From CBDCYS01 sp965224215 (GTDB lineage: Bacteria > Acidobacteriota > Terriglobia > Bryobacterales > UBA6623), in NCBI GenBank assembly GCA_965224215.1, contig CBDCYS010000010.1:31167-95166 (forward strand): a stretch of 64,000 bases of DNA, written 5' to 3'. Numbering within the stretch: position 1 is the stretch's first letter; each line of letters begins with the position of its first letter. Shown here in pieces: positions 36,491 through 46,028 of this stretch. The notes under the pieces were generated by a model. The model was not told where the DNA came from and made no database searches. It worked only from the letters and a program-made list of their open reading frames with translations. A program made the translations under genes and the position numbers.

Positions 36491-39400
36491 CTACTTGTTC
36501 AGCGCCTCATCCAGATTCAGGATCTGGCTCGCCAGCATCGTGAAGCCGGCGGACTCTGATGCCGGCAGCGCCTCGTCGGGCTGCGATTCTCCGGTCGAAA
36601 GCAGCTTCGTGGCCTCGCCCGGGTTCGCGTCGTAAAAACTGACGAACCCATCGAAGGTGCGCTTGGCGACCGCGCGTTCCTCAGGTTCGAAGCTGCGGGC
36701 TAGAAGCCGCCTGCTGATGAAGTCAAGGCGGCGATCGAAATCATCTCCCGCCTCGCGCATCGCCCGCTGCGCAAGATAGCGGGATGCCTCGATGAACTGG
36801 GTATCGTTCATCGTCACCAGCGCCTGGAGCGGGGTGTTGGTTCTCTCGCGCCGGACCGTCGTGTGCTCGCGCGTCGGAGCATTGAAAATATCCATCGACG
36901 CCGGAGGAGCCGATCGTTTCCAAAAGGTGTAAAGACTGCGGCGGTAAAGCTTGTCGCCGTGGTCCTGCACGTAGTTGCTCGTATTGCTTCCCGGCATGGC
37001 AACGGTTTCCCAGACGCCTTCCGGCTGGTAGGGTTTTACGCTTGGCCCGCCAACCTTGCGTGCCAGAAGACCACTCGCCGCCAGGGCGTAGTCTCTCACC
37101 ATCTCTCCGTCCATGCGGAACCTCGGGCCCCGCGACAGCAGTTGATTGTCCGGGTCCTTGGCCACCTTCTCGGGCGTTGTGCGCGATGACTGACGGTAGG
37201 TTGCCGAAGTAACGAGCATGCGGAAGAAATCTTTGATGTCCCAGCCGCCATCGCGGAATTGGACGGCCAGCCAATTGAGCAACTCCGGATGCGAGGGTGT
37301 GGCTCCTTGGGAGCCGAAGTCGTCGCTCGTGGCCACCAAGCCATTTCCGAAGACTTCTTGCCAGTAGCGGTTGACAACAACACGCGAAGTCAGAGGGTTC
37401 TCTTTGCCAACCAGCCATTGAGCCAGGCCCAACCGGTTACGGGGCAACGACGCGGGCATGGCGTGCAATGCGGAGGGGTACCCGCCAAGACCAGGTCGCC
37501 AGGCTGGTCGTACATTCCGCGGTTGAGGATATGAGCTTCAGCGGCGCTACCCGCGATCTCTTGCATCACATGAGTCACGCCACCGCGCCGCCGGATTTCG
37601 CGCCGCTCCAGTGCAATTTCTTCCTCTGCAGCTCTCGATAGTCGGTGTTCTCCAGGTTGCGGTAGTAAAGCCCGAGCGCGCTACGCACGTCCCCGCTCAG
37701 TTGGCTAGGCGCTTTCTCGCGAGCCCCTGCAATCAGCGGCCATTGCGATACGAGGTGGGCCTCCTCGACGTTGATCGCGCGGTCGAAAATGCGAAAGTCC
37801 GCGATGGCGCCGCCTGAGAAATAAAGCTCCCCCTCTTTCTCACCGGGTTTGGCAGCCTGCTTGCCCAGGATCAGCGGCTGATCAGTGACAATCGTGCCCA
37901 CAAGCTTTTCAAAGTAGTCGCTGCCCTGTGTAGGCAGGACCTCTCCGTTAACGAAAAGCTCGAGCCCGGCGCGCTCCCCGCTGCCGTCGTATGTCATCGC
38001 AACGTGGTTCCAGGTCCCGTGCTCGAGTTGTTGCATGTGGCCGGTGTAGATCTCGAGAGTGCTCGCGGATTCGCCGACCTTATCCCCAAAAAGATGGAAT
38101 CCTGGCAGCCGGCCAAGGAAGGCACTGATGCTCATCGACCATCCCCGGCCGTTATCGTCCTGATCTGTCTGGCCGAAGACCACGTGGCGATCTTCCTCCT
38201 CGGGCATATAGAGCCAGACCGTCAGGGAGAAGGGATTGCCCTCGTCTAGCCCGACATTCGGCAATTCCGCCCAAGTGCCCTTGTCGAACCAGAGGGCGGC
38301 CCAACCTTCGCGCGGGCCCTGGGCCAACTTGGCTCCTCCCGACAAGTCGACTGGCACTACTTCGCCCTTGAGAATCGCACGGGCGCCTTCACCCCCCGCG
38401 CCCTGACCTAACGCCAGGGCCAGGATTTCCGCCTCGGCTCCCAGTGGGGCCTCGAGCGTGCGAAAGTCGCCACGCCCCAGCCATCTATCGAAGTCGCCCG
38501 CCGCCGCCGACCAGGTGCCACGCAGCGCCGATTCCAAGTCTTTGGACTCCTGCTCCAACTCATGCCAGCGCACCCGGTCCTCGTCCGCTGGAACAACCGT
38601 GAACGGAGCCGTGTCGGAAACATTGCCGTCCATCGTGTACTGCGTGGTGTTGCGGAAGAATGCGGTCATCGAGTAGAAATCGCGCTGGGAAATCGGGTCG
38701 AACTTGTGGTCATGGCAAGTGGCGCAACCGACTGTCAGACCGAGGAAAACGGTCGCGGTCGTGTCGGCGCGATCTTTGGCGTAGATGGCCTCGTATTCTT
38801 CGAGGATGATGCCGGCTTCGTTGGTCGTTACATTGCAGCGGTGGAACCCGGTGGCAATGCGCTGATCGAGAGTCGGATTGGGCAGCAGGTCTCCAGCAAT
38901 CTGCTCGATGGTGAACTCATCGAATGGCTTGTTATCGTTGAACGCATTGATCACCCAGTCTCGATACGGCCACATCTCGCGATAGTTGTCGACGTGGATT
39001 CCGTGGGTATCGCCATACCGCGCGGCGTCCAGCCAATAACGCGCTCGATGTTCACCCCAATGCCGTGAATCGAGAAGCTTGTCGACCAGCTTCGCGTAGG
39101 CGCTATCGGATGTGTCATTGAGGTAGTTCTCCAGGAGGCCAGGGTCGGGAGGCAGTCCCGTTAAGTCGAGGGCCGCGCGGCGGGCGAGTGTCGTTTTACC
39201 GGCTTCGGGAGCGGGGGTAAGGCCTTCCTGCTCCAGGCGCGCGAGAACGAAGCGGTCCAGCGGACTGCGAGCCCACTTACCGTTGCTGATTTGCGAGCTA
39301 ACCCGTGGCGGATCCGGCCGTTCGAGCGACTCGAAGGCCCAGTGCTGGTCCCAGGATGCCCCTTCGTCGATCCAGCGAGCAAGAACGCCGATCTGCTCGT

Positions 39401-39737
39401 CGCTCAACGCCTTCTTGGAGTGAGTAGGCGGCATTCGCAACACCTCGTTTTCATGGGTGATGCGTTGATAGAGCAAACTGGCGGCCGAATCTGTGGGAAC
39501 AATCACGCTGCCCGCACTGCGCGTGGCGAAGGCGTCTTCGCGCGTGTCGAGCCTTAGGTCGGCCATTCGCGTTCCCTTGTCAGGGCCATGACGAAGAAAG
39601 CAGTTATCCGATAAGATCGGCCGGACATCCCGCTGGAAGTCGACGGGCTTACCCGGGTCGGTCTTGGGAGCGGCGGCCGCTGAGATAGCGAAAACCAAGG
39701 CGAGAATGACGATAAACGAAGGCGAACGGAGCGACAT
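36491..39737 (-). pseudogene. PSD1 (DUF1549/DUF1553) cytochrome-type protein, two frameshifts
   Basis: Exported protein of the planctomycete/acidobacterial type: signal peptide, PSCyt1 heme domain, DUF1549, a LamG/concanavalin-like insert, then DUF1553. Three frames must be joined: 39737 to 37575, a short piece ILNRGMYDQPGDLVLAGTP, then LPRNRLGLAQWLVGKENPLT to the stop at 36491. The shifts are near 37577 and 37450-37470. The N-terminal heme motif, normally CFxCHGPD, reads CFLRHGPD and has lost its second Cys; a CATCH motif remains in DUF1549. A pseudogene is likely unless both shifts are sequencing errors. Confidence 0.82.
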
Positions 39738-40007
39738 GGTGGAATGAAGCCTCGAGGAGTCTTGCTGCGTTGTTCGGCACCAATATGATTGTGGGCCGCT
39801 GCCACTAGTTTAGCTTTTCCGCACGCCTAAGACCTCCACCCCGCCGAGAACGCGGAGAACGCGATCAGGCGACCCATCCCTTCCGTCCTACAGGTGAGAA
39901 ATCGGGCTAGTGCAAGATGGGAACCCAACGTCTCTGGCCCTATTCTGTCTCTTTCTCCGCGTTTTTGATTAGGCACAGATCAGCGGCCCGCCACACGGCG
40001 GAGCATT
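39738..40007. repeat. intergenic, with REP-like core at 39891-39910
   Basis: No gene is seen. CAGGTGAGAAATCGGGCTAG is another copy of the dispersed GGTGAGAAA/CGGGCTAG repeat. The right end is the flank of IS1595 copy C, with the target duplication TTCGGGTA at 40008-40015. Confidence 0.5.
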
Positions 40008-40015
40008 TTCGGGTA

Positions 40016-41045
40016 GGTGGGTATCCGGTTGACTCAGGTAGCCCCAAGATGTAGTATGCCGGCAGATGGAAGATTACCCTCAGAACCTGACAGAGTTCGA
40101 GGCCCGTTTTAGCAGTGAGGAGGCCTGCCGGGAGTATCTGTTCCGGCTGCGCTGGCCGGACGGTTTCCGCTGTCCGGGTTGCGGTTGTGGAAAGTCGTGG
40201 CCTTTGCGAAAAGTGCTGCTGCAGTGCGCTGCGTGTGGGCGCCAAACCTCGGTGACCGCCGGGACCATCTTTCAGGACACGCGCAGCCCTTTGCCGTTGT
40301 GGTTTCGTGCGATGTGGTGGGTCACCACCCAAAAAACCGGAGCCAGCGCTTTGGGACTTCAAAGAGTGTTGGGGCTCAACAGGTACGAAACGGCTTGGAC
40401 CTGGCTGCACAAAATGCGGCGCGCGATGGTGCGGCCGGGACGGGATTTGCTGGCCGGGACAGTGGAAGTCGATGAACGCTACTGGGGCGGGCTCGAAGAG
40501 GGCCTGCGGGGCCGAAACCTGAAAAACAAAGCATTGATCGCAGTAGCCGCTCAAGAGAATGGGCGGGGTATCGGCCGGATTCGCATGAAGAGAATCGAGG
40601 ATGCCTCGGGCGAGAGCCTGTTGCCTTTCGTGGAGGAGTGCATCGAGCCGGGCAGCGTGGTGCATACCGACGGCTGGCCCGGTTACTCCGGGTTGAAAAA
40701 GGAAGGCTACGTCCATCAGGTCACAGTTGTCAGCAGGCAGGAGCAGTCCGCGTCGGAATTGATGCCCGCGTCCACCGCGTGATGTCACTGCTCAAGCGCT
40801 GGCTGCTGGCCACCCATCAGGGCGCCGTGAGCCACAAACATCTGGACTACTACCTGGACGAGTTCACCTTCCGTTTCAACCGCCGCAAATCCAAAAGCCG
40901 CGGCAAACTCTTCTATCGGCTCGTCCAGCAGGCGGTAGCCGTGGATCCGGCGACTTACAAGATGATTGTTCACCCGGTTACAGAACCCAAGAAAATCCCC
41001 AAACCACAAGATATTGGGGCTACCTGAGTCAACCGGATACCCATC
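40016..41045 (+). mobile_element. IS1595-family element, copy C
   Basis: 1030 bp, with inverted ends GGTGGGTATCCGGTTGACTC and GATGGGTATCCGGTTGACTC (reversed), and the 8-bp duplication TTCGGGTA at 40008-40015 and 41046-41053. It is the uninterrupted relative of the element at 30006-32941 and served as the ruler for that nest. Confidence 0.93.
40066..41027 (+). pseudogene. IS1595 (ISXO2-like) transposase, copy C, one-base deletion
   Basis: The first frame (40066-40782) has the zinc ribbon CPGCGCGKSW, VEVDERYWGGLEEG and HTDGWPGYSG, but ends in ELMPASTA. The second frame continues RVHRVMSLLKRWLLATHQG to the stop at 41027. Copy A has four C where this copy has three (40765-40767), so a single C was lost here. 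VDERYW in place of VDESYW is a further difference. Copies A and C are damaged in different ways, so an intact sequence can be reconstructed from the pair. Confidence 0.9.
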
Positions 41046-41194
41046 TTCGGGTAATCGCTGCCGGACGCAAAGTTAGAGGACTCATGTTTCTACTCGTGTT
41101 CTGTGCCCGCGTTTTGGGGTTAGGCTGAGTACAATGGGTGCGCGCTCACCCCAACTCTCTGGCATAAGAGGGCGTCCTGCACGAAGGAGATCCA

Positions 41195-42067
41195 ATGGCT
41201 CGAGATGGAAAACTGCGATTAAAACTGCGCGATGTTTACGGAGAACCGATTCAGGAAAAGGTAGACATTCGCCTGCGGCATCAGGTGCTCAGCGACCCGC
41301 GCATCGTCAAGGGTGTCTCCGGCTCGAAGACTATCGTAATTCCGGACCTGAATGCAGCGCCACGGGGATTGTACCGTATCCAGATCGATCCTCCCTCGTA
41401 CATGCCGGTGGGGCAATTCGTCAACATCCGCTCTAGCGGTTTTACCGATCTTGAAATCAGGTTCCCGATCGACCCGAACAAGATCGATCACGTAGAGTTC
41501 CCGGCTTTTGCGGGCTTGGAGCCGGATCTGCGAGGGCTGTTGGAGAGCAGCGGCAGCGTATTCCAATTCGAAGGCCGGTCCGGAGAAGATCTCTACAACT
41601 CCCTCGATGACATCCGCAAGGCCGGTCTGATGAACATAGTCGCAAAGGCCCGCGTCACGCCGCTGGCGAATGAGACCGTCGTGTTGCCCGGCATCGAGTC
41701 GTTGCTTGAACTTCGCGGAGACCGCTTCTTTGCGGTCGCCCCGAAAGCCCTGCGGGAAGAGACGAAGAACAGCGTTTCGTCGGGTTTGTTTGACGCAGTG
41801 AGTAGTGCGCTTCACCGCCCTCCCGAGGGCTTCGAAGCAGCAGGCAGCTTCAAGACCGACGACCGCTACGGCAACCTTCAGCTTACGTTCTCCATGAAGG
41901 GGGACGAGACCCGTGTCGATGCGGATATTGACGACGCCAACGGGCTCGAACACGTATTTCAGGTGCTTCGAAACCATTTGACCGGAAGGCCGACTCACCC
42001 GTTCGACATCCACCAGATTCTGTTTCGCCACCAGAACATCGATTCAGGCTACCGCCTGGTGGTTTAA
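41195..42067 (+). CDS. hypothetical protein, 290 aa
   Basis: Unrecognised. Strong AAGGAGA site six bases before ATG. The N-terminal 90 residues are beta-rich, like a small carrier or Ig-like domain (LKLRDVYGEPIQEKVDIRLR, IQIDPPSYMPVGQFVNIRSS); the rest is mixed alpha/beta (LYNSLDDIRKAGLMNIVAKA, LEHVFQVLRNHLTGRP). No signal peptide or membrane helix. It is monocistronic, between IS1595 copy C and the TPR gene. A long minus-strand frame opposite it is a shadow. Confidence 0.65.
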   Translation: MARDGKLRLKLRDVYGEPIQEKVDIRLRHQVLSDPRIVKGVSGSKTIVIPDLNAAPRGLYRIQIDPPSYMPVGQFVNIRSSGFTDLEIRFPIDPNKIDHVEFPAFAGLEPDLRGLLESSGSVFQFEGRSGEDLYNSLDDIRKAGLMNIVAKARVTPLANETVVLPGIESLLELRGDRFFAVAPKALREETKNSVSSGLFDAVSSALHRPPEGFEAAGSFKTDDRYGNLQLTFSMKGDETRVDADIDDANGLEHVFQVLRNHLTGRPTHPFDIHQILFRHQNIDSGYRLVV

Positions 42068-42196
42068 TCCGCTTTACTCATCCACGCTTGACCGTCAAGC
42101 GGCGAGAAATTGCTTGTGAACGGGGGCACTCGGTCGGCCCGAGCGTGGACTTCTGTCCACTCCTCTGCCGGGGTCATCTGGAGCTTCGTTGGAGGG
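42068..42196. repeat. intergenic hairpin GTGGAC-TTCT-GTCCAC (42145-42160) and repeat relic
   Basis: A six-base perfect stem with a four-base loop lies between two converging genes, a good position for a terminator although no T-run follows. ACCGTCAAGCGGCGAGAAAT at 42091-42110 is a diverged member of the GGTGAGAAA repeat. Confidence 0.4.
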
Positions 42197-43348
42197 CTAT
42201 TTCGACTTGCTTTCGGGTGCCGGCGTTGCGGCCTTTTCTAGTTGCTTTGTGATTCGCTTAAATGCCTTGTCGTGCTGCGATGCCTCTTTCTTTTTCCCTT
42301 GCGCTCGCAAGACTTCGGCAAGCCGATGGTGCGCCAACAGGGTCGTCTGAATCGGCGTCTCAGGGCCGATAAGCTGACTGTATGTTTTCTCGGCGAGGTC
42401 GAACTTTCCTTCCACCGAGAGTGTTTGTCCCAATTGAAAGTACGAATCGATCAAAGCGCGGTCGAGTTCCAATCCTCGGTTCAGGAAAGCAAAAGCCTCG
42501 TCCGTCCGGCCCTGCTTGAGAATCACTTCACCGCACCGGAAGTTCAGAGTTGCGTGGCCAGAGCGTTTTTCAAGCTCGGCGCGGTAAGCCTTTTCGGCCT
42601 CCGAGTACTGCGCGGCGGAGGCATAGAGGTCCCCCAGCTCGCCCTGGAGTCCCAGAACGCCGGGTCCCAGTTCGGCTGCCTTCTGGTACTCCTCAAGAGC
42701 CTGATCTTTCCAGCCGGAGGCGGCGGCGCGCTCGGCCATCGCTTGGTGAGCGCGTGCCGATTCGGGCGCGATTTCCAGCAGCTTGCTTCGGTGGTGCTCG
42801 GCCGCTTTGCGGTAGGCGGCGGTCAAATAGTAGAGGATGTCAGGGTCTTCCGGCTTGGCCCTGATCGCGGCTTCCAGTTTGGTGGCGGCCTCGCTATACC
42901 TTCCTAACTCGTAGTAGGCGATGCCGAGCCAATGGTTGACCTCGGTGTTGGAGGCGTTGCCGGCGTGTCCCGCCTCGAGGTGTTGCACTGCGTCTCGCAA
43001 ACGGCCGGCGGTCAGAGAGTCCAGCCCGAGCAGCGCGCGCGCCGTGACCAGGTTGGGCTTGAGACCGATGGCGGTTTCGAAAACCTGTGTGGCGCGTTCG
43101 TGGTTTCCTTGCTTGCGGAGCGCCAGCCCGAGGTTCATGTGTGCCTCGGCGACGTTTGGGGCTAAGCCCACCACGATTTCGAATTCGCGGACCTCGTCCT
43201 CTAGCCGGTTCTCCTGACGCGCTAGAAGGCCGGCTTGGATGTGCTCGATGGCTTGAGGGGTGAGTTCCCGTGTTTTCTGTTGGGCGAGCGCTGTGACAGC
43301 AAGAAGTACCGCGGCCACGCGAAAGAAATTGAGTAACGATCGGAGCAT
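42197..43348 (-). CDS. exported TPR-repeat protein, 383 aa
   Basis: Signal peptide MLRSLLNFFRVAAVLLAVTA ending LAQQ, then about nine tetratricopeptide repeats, for example AEAHMNLGLALRKQGNHERA, TEVNHWLGIAYYELGRYSEA, LGLQGELGDLYASAAQYSEA and ATLNFRCGEVILKQGRTDEA. It probably scaffolds a periplasmic or outer-membrane complex. I start at 43348; the open frame continues to 43690 but only over repeat DNA. No operon partner. Confidence 0.8.
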   Translation of the reverse strand: MLRSLLNFFRVAAVLLAVTALAQQKTRELTPQAIEHIQAGLLARQENRLEDEVREFEIVVGLAPNVAEAHMNLGLALRKQGNHERATQVFETAIGLKPNLVTARALLGLDSLTAGRLRDAVQHLEAGHAGNASNTEVNHWLGIAYYELGRYSEAATKLEAAIRAKPEDPDILYYLTAAYRKAAEHHRSKLLEIAPESARAHQAMAERAAASGWKDQALEEYQKAAELGPGVLGLQGELGDLYASAAQYSEAEKAYRAELEKRSGHATLNFRCGEVILKQGRTDEAFAFLNRGLELDRALIDSYFQLGQTLSVEGKFDLAEKTYSQLIGPETPIQTTLLAHHRLAEVLRAQGKKKEASQHDKAFKRITKQLEKAATPAPESKSK

Positions 43349-43504
43349 GGGTAGGGGGTGGCGCCAACTCTTGCTCGCAGCTAAGAGCAACAACATGGAG
43401 CAGGCTGCTGCGTCTAACTCCCAATGTATCACGAGGGCTGCAGCAGAAACGGTGAGAGGGGCTCCTGCTCCAGATCCGTCCTTAAGGACTCTGGTTGCCT
43501 GCGA

Positions 43505-43619
43505 ACGCGTTTTGAACACCCGTAGCGCAGGGCTCGTCAGAGACCTGCGGCTTTTCGTTAACTTCACCCGCTGGGTGCGGCCCGACAACAGGCCGCAGGT
43601 CTCTGACGAGCCCTGCGCT
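43505..43619. repeat. two inverted copies of the 42-bp IS110 target repeat
   Basis: 28 bp at 43524-43551 are the exact reverse complement of 43592-43619, separated by 40 bp. The minus-strand copy is complete and runs through CCCTGCGCTACGGGTGTTC. The plus-strand copy ends at CCCTGCGCT, where IS110 copy B begins. This shows the empty target site beside a filled one. Confidence 0.85.
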
Positions 43620-44026
43620 GATATGGTGTGACCTGTCAAGTTTGCGCGCACGACTGCTGTCGCGCGGAGCCTCAACTCCGCGTTGGCCAACGAACGAGGA
43701 CAAGAAGAACAGCCTGTAGAAGAGAGCGTTTACGACGGTGTGTCCATCTGATATTCGCGGGTTCTCGTCAGAGTAGTCTGCGTCGTGGAGCTGCCTCACT
43801 CTACGGACGAAGGTCGTTCAACCGAGCGCTTCCTTGACGAAGGTCGCTCCATCAAGCGCTTCTTAGCGCAGTCGAGGGTTCTCCTGGCAGGCTCAGTTTC
43901 CAGTCAGCCGTCCTCCTTGTCCTACCTTGTGAGGCTGCCGCCCGAAGCCGGCAACCAAAATCGTTTTCGCTACCGCTTGCTGGCAGCTCATCGTCCTCGG
44001 CAGCTAGCCATCGTCCTCGGCAGCTA

Positions 44027-44155
44027 GCCATCGCCCTCGTATAAGGTGCCTCTTGGCGGCCGGACGGGTTCTGTCAAGGGCGCGGGTTACCGCGGCGAAG
44101 CGTACCCTTGACAGGTTTCGGCCGGTCGCCTACGACGTCAATCGAGGGCGATGGC
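44027..44155 (-). ncRNA. candidate bridge/seek RNA structure of IS110 copy B
   Basis: GCCATCGCCCTCG (44027-44039) pairs with CGAGGGCGATGGC (44143-44155), enclosing CTGTCAAGGG (44071-44080) paired with CCCTTGACAG (44105-44114). It lies directly downstream of the transposase. The remaining tail (43620-44026) holds a TAGCGCAG at 43864-43871 complementary to the target CTGCGCTA, and a TCTGATAT near 43749-43756 identical to the joined element ends. Whether it is transcribed is unknown. Confidence 0.45.
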
Positions 44156-44194
44156 GATCTCCCTGTCGATCTCCCTGTCGGCCGTCTCGAGCGT

Positions 44195-45367
44195 TCAGCA
44201 AGCATTCAATCCCTGTTTCTCCTGTTGTGTTCGGGTCTGTTCGATCACGATTGCCCAGATGAATCCCAGCAGTTCCCGCGCGATCGCGGTCACGACGACA
44301 TTCGCGTGTTTGCCGTTGTTGCGCAGCTTGCGAAAGCGGCCGTAAAGCCGCACCTGCGCCTTCCAGGCGATCGCTTGGACTGGGGGCGACGCCTTCTCGG
44401 CACGGCGTTGAATCAGCCGCGAGCGGCGTGCCGGGAAGCGATACGCCCAGGCGCATTCGAGCAGCAGACGGCGAGCTTCCTCGTTGCCTGCTTTGGTGAT
44501 CGCGCCTTGACGGCGTCGCGCTCCGCTCGTGTTCTCCGACGAAGTCAAGCCGACGAAACCCATCAGCTCGCGCGGGGAGTCGAAGCGTGTGAGATCGCCC
44601 AGCTCGGCCAGCAACGTCATCCCCGCCAGCCAGTCCACGCCCCGCAGCGCCGTCAACGCCTGCGCTGGCCCTCCCAGGCTCCAGCCTTCCAGCTGATCAT
44701 GCAACTGCTGCTCGAGGCAAGCCGTTCGGCTTTGCGCCTGGCGTACCGCCTCGGCGTATTCTTCGTAGGCGATCTGCGAGGCCGGCTGCTCAAAGCGTTG
44801 CGTCTCGAGCCAGCGAAAGTGCGCTTGCGTCCAATTCTTGCGCCCGGGGAAACGCTTGTCGTGGCGCAGCAGCATAGCTCCGAGGCGTTGACGAAGTTGT
44901 TTGTCGATGAGTTTGCAGTCGCCGCGCGCGCGGCTCAGATCGCGGATCGCTTCGTGTTCCGGAGAGGGCGTCCAGACCGTGCTGAGCTCGCCGGCGCCAT
45001 CGAGCCGAGCCAGGGTCAGCGCGTCGCGCCGATCGGTCTTGACGCGATCGCCGGATTTGCGCGGGGTCAGCGACGGCGCGACCAGGTCGCCATCGTGTTC
45101 GGTGTCACGAATCTGCCGGCAAATGCCGTAGCCACAGGGGCCGGCTTCGTAGCAGTAGTGCAGCCTCTGACCAGACGGGGCGAGTGCGGAAATCAAGCGA
45201 CGAATGGCTTCAGGCCGGTTGTCGATCTTGCCGTAGAAATGCGCCTCGCCCCGCCCCGCCGCGGCGACAGCGACCGAGATACTGTTTTTGTGAACGTCCA
45301 TCCCGACGTATTTGTCGTAACTGTTGCACTTGTTCATCTCTTTGTTGAACTCGCTAGACTCTTTCAT
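44195..45367 (-). CDS. IS110-family transposase, copy B, 390 aa
   Basis: DEDD (RuvC-like) recombinase domain with GMDVHKNSISVA, YEAGPCGYG and KTDRRDALTLARL, and a C-terminal transposase_20 domain (LTALRGVDWLAGMTLLAELG, FVGLTSSENTSGARRRQGAI, and AGNEEARRLLLECAWAY with the Ser-region helix). The start at 45367 (MKESSEFNKEMNKCNSYDKY) is chosen because GAGGA lies seven bases upstream; the open frame beyond it is leader. Intact, so it could also serve copy A in trans. Confidence 0.93.
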   Translation of the reverse strand: MKESSEFNKEMNKCNSYDKYVGMDVHKNSISVAVAAAGRGEAHFYGKIDNRPEAIRRLISALAPSGQRLHYCYEAGPCGYGICRQIRDTEHDGDLVAPSLTPRKSGDRVKTDRRDALTLARLDGAGELSTVWTPSPEHEAIRDLSRARGDCKLIDKQLRQRLGAMLLRHDKRFPGRKNWTQAHFRWLETQRFEQPASQIAYEEYAEAVRQAQSRTACLEQQLHDQLEGWSLGGPAQALTALRGVDWLAGMTLLAELGDLTRFDSPRELMGFVGLTSSENTSGARRRQGAITKAGNEEARRLLLECAWAYRFPARRSRLIQRRAEKASPPVQAIAWKAQVRLYGRFRKLRNNGKHANVVVTAIARELLGFIWAIVIEQTRTQQEKQGLNAC

Positions 45368-45482
45368 GACCTGTCCTCCTCGATGCGGCTCTGCGCATCT
45401 GTTTGAAGCGTAACCCGCGACTCTCGCGGTTGGACAGGTCACTCCATCTTCTCTACGGGGTTCGCCTGCCCACGGGGTTCGC

Positions 45483-46028
45483 CTACTTGCCGACGCCTGG
45501 CCGGGGATCCCGAATAAAGCCGTCACGGTTCGGCATCTTCACTTGGGGCAGGGACGTGGCGTCCATCACGTCGTTCTCGCCAACGATCCCGCCCAGGTGC
45601 AGGACATAGGCAACCACCGAATATACCTGATCGGCGGGAAGCATCCCAGGCCGGTCAAAGGGCATTGTGCGGTTGACGTAATCCCACAAAGTAGTGGCAT
45701 GTGGCCAGAAGCTGACAACTGTCTTGAGAGGCTTCTCAGTCGGCAGAGATCCTTGGCCGCCGATCAATGGGCCGTCATCCCCGCCGTCGGCGTTATCGCC
45801 GTGGCACTCAGCGCAGCGGCGGGCGTAAACTTCCTTGCCGGCAGCGGCCGTGCCACTGCCCTCGGGGAGCCCGCGGCCATCCGGCGCGATCGAGATGTCC
45901 CAGGCTTTGACTTCCGCGGGTGTGGCCGGACGTCCCACACCAAGCGGCTTCGATTGTGGATAGAGCGGCGATGCTGCCACAAAGAGCATCGTGAACGAGC
46001 CGTAAATCAGCCATCTATGCATCCGCAT
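45483..46028 (-). CDS. cytochrome c, sulfite dehydrogenase small subunit (SorB/SoxD-like), 181 aa
   Basis: Signal peptide (MRMHRWLIYGSFTMLFVAAS) and one c-type heme site CAECHG, followed by GGDDGPLIGGQGSL and a candidate axial Met in NRTMPFDRPGML. The start overlaps the last 14 bp of the molybdoenzyme gene, so translation is coupled. It would accept electrons from sulfite oxidation in the periplasm and pass them to a terminal cytochrome. Its 3' end lies about 30 bp from IS110 copy B. Confidence 0.82.
   Translation of the reverse strand: MRMHRWLIYGSFTMLFVAASPLYPQSKPLGVGRPATPAEVKAWDISIAPDGRGLPEGSGTAAAGKEVYARRCAECHGDNADGGDDGPLIGGQGSLPTEKPLKTVVSFWPHATTLWDYVNRTMPFDRPGMLPADQVYSVVAYVLHLGGIVGENDVMDATSLPQVKMPNRDGFIRDPRPGVGK

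Larger units (their letters stand above)
43620..45454 (-). mobile_element. IS110-family element (IS1111-like ends), copy B, uninterrupted
   Basis: 1835 bp between CT dinucleotides at 43618-43619 and 45453-45454, inside the sequence CCCTGCGCT/ACGGG. Subterminal inverted repeats at 43623-43637 and 45433-45447 differ at one of 15 positions. No target duplication other than the shared CT. It contains one intact transposase, a 576-bp structured tail and an 87-bp leader. Confidence 0.92.

Noticed and set aside
41219..42031. 270-codon minus-strand frame
   Set aside because: The opposite frame has a strong AAGGAGA site and a more protein-like composition.
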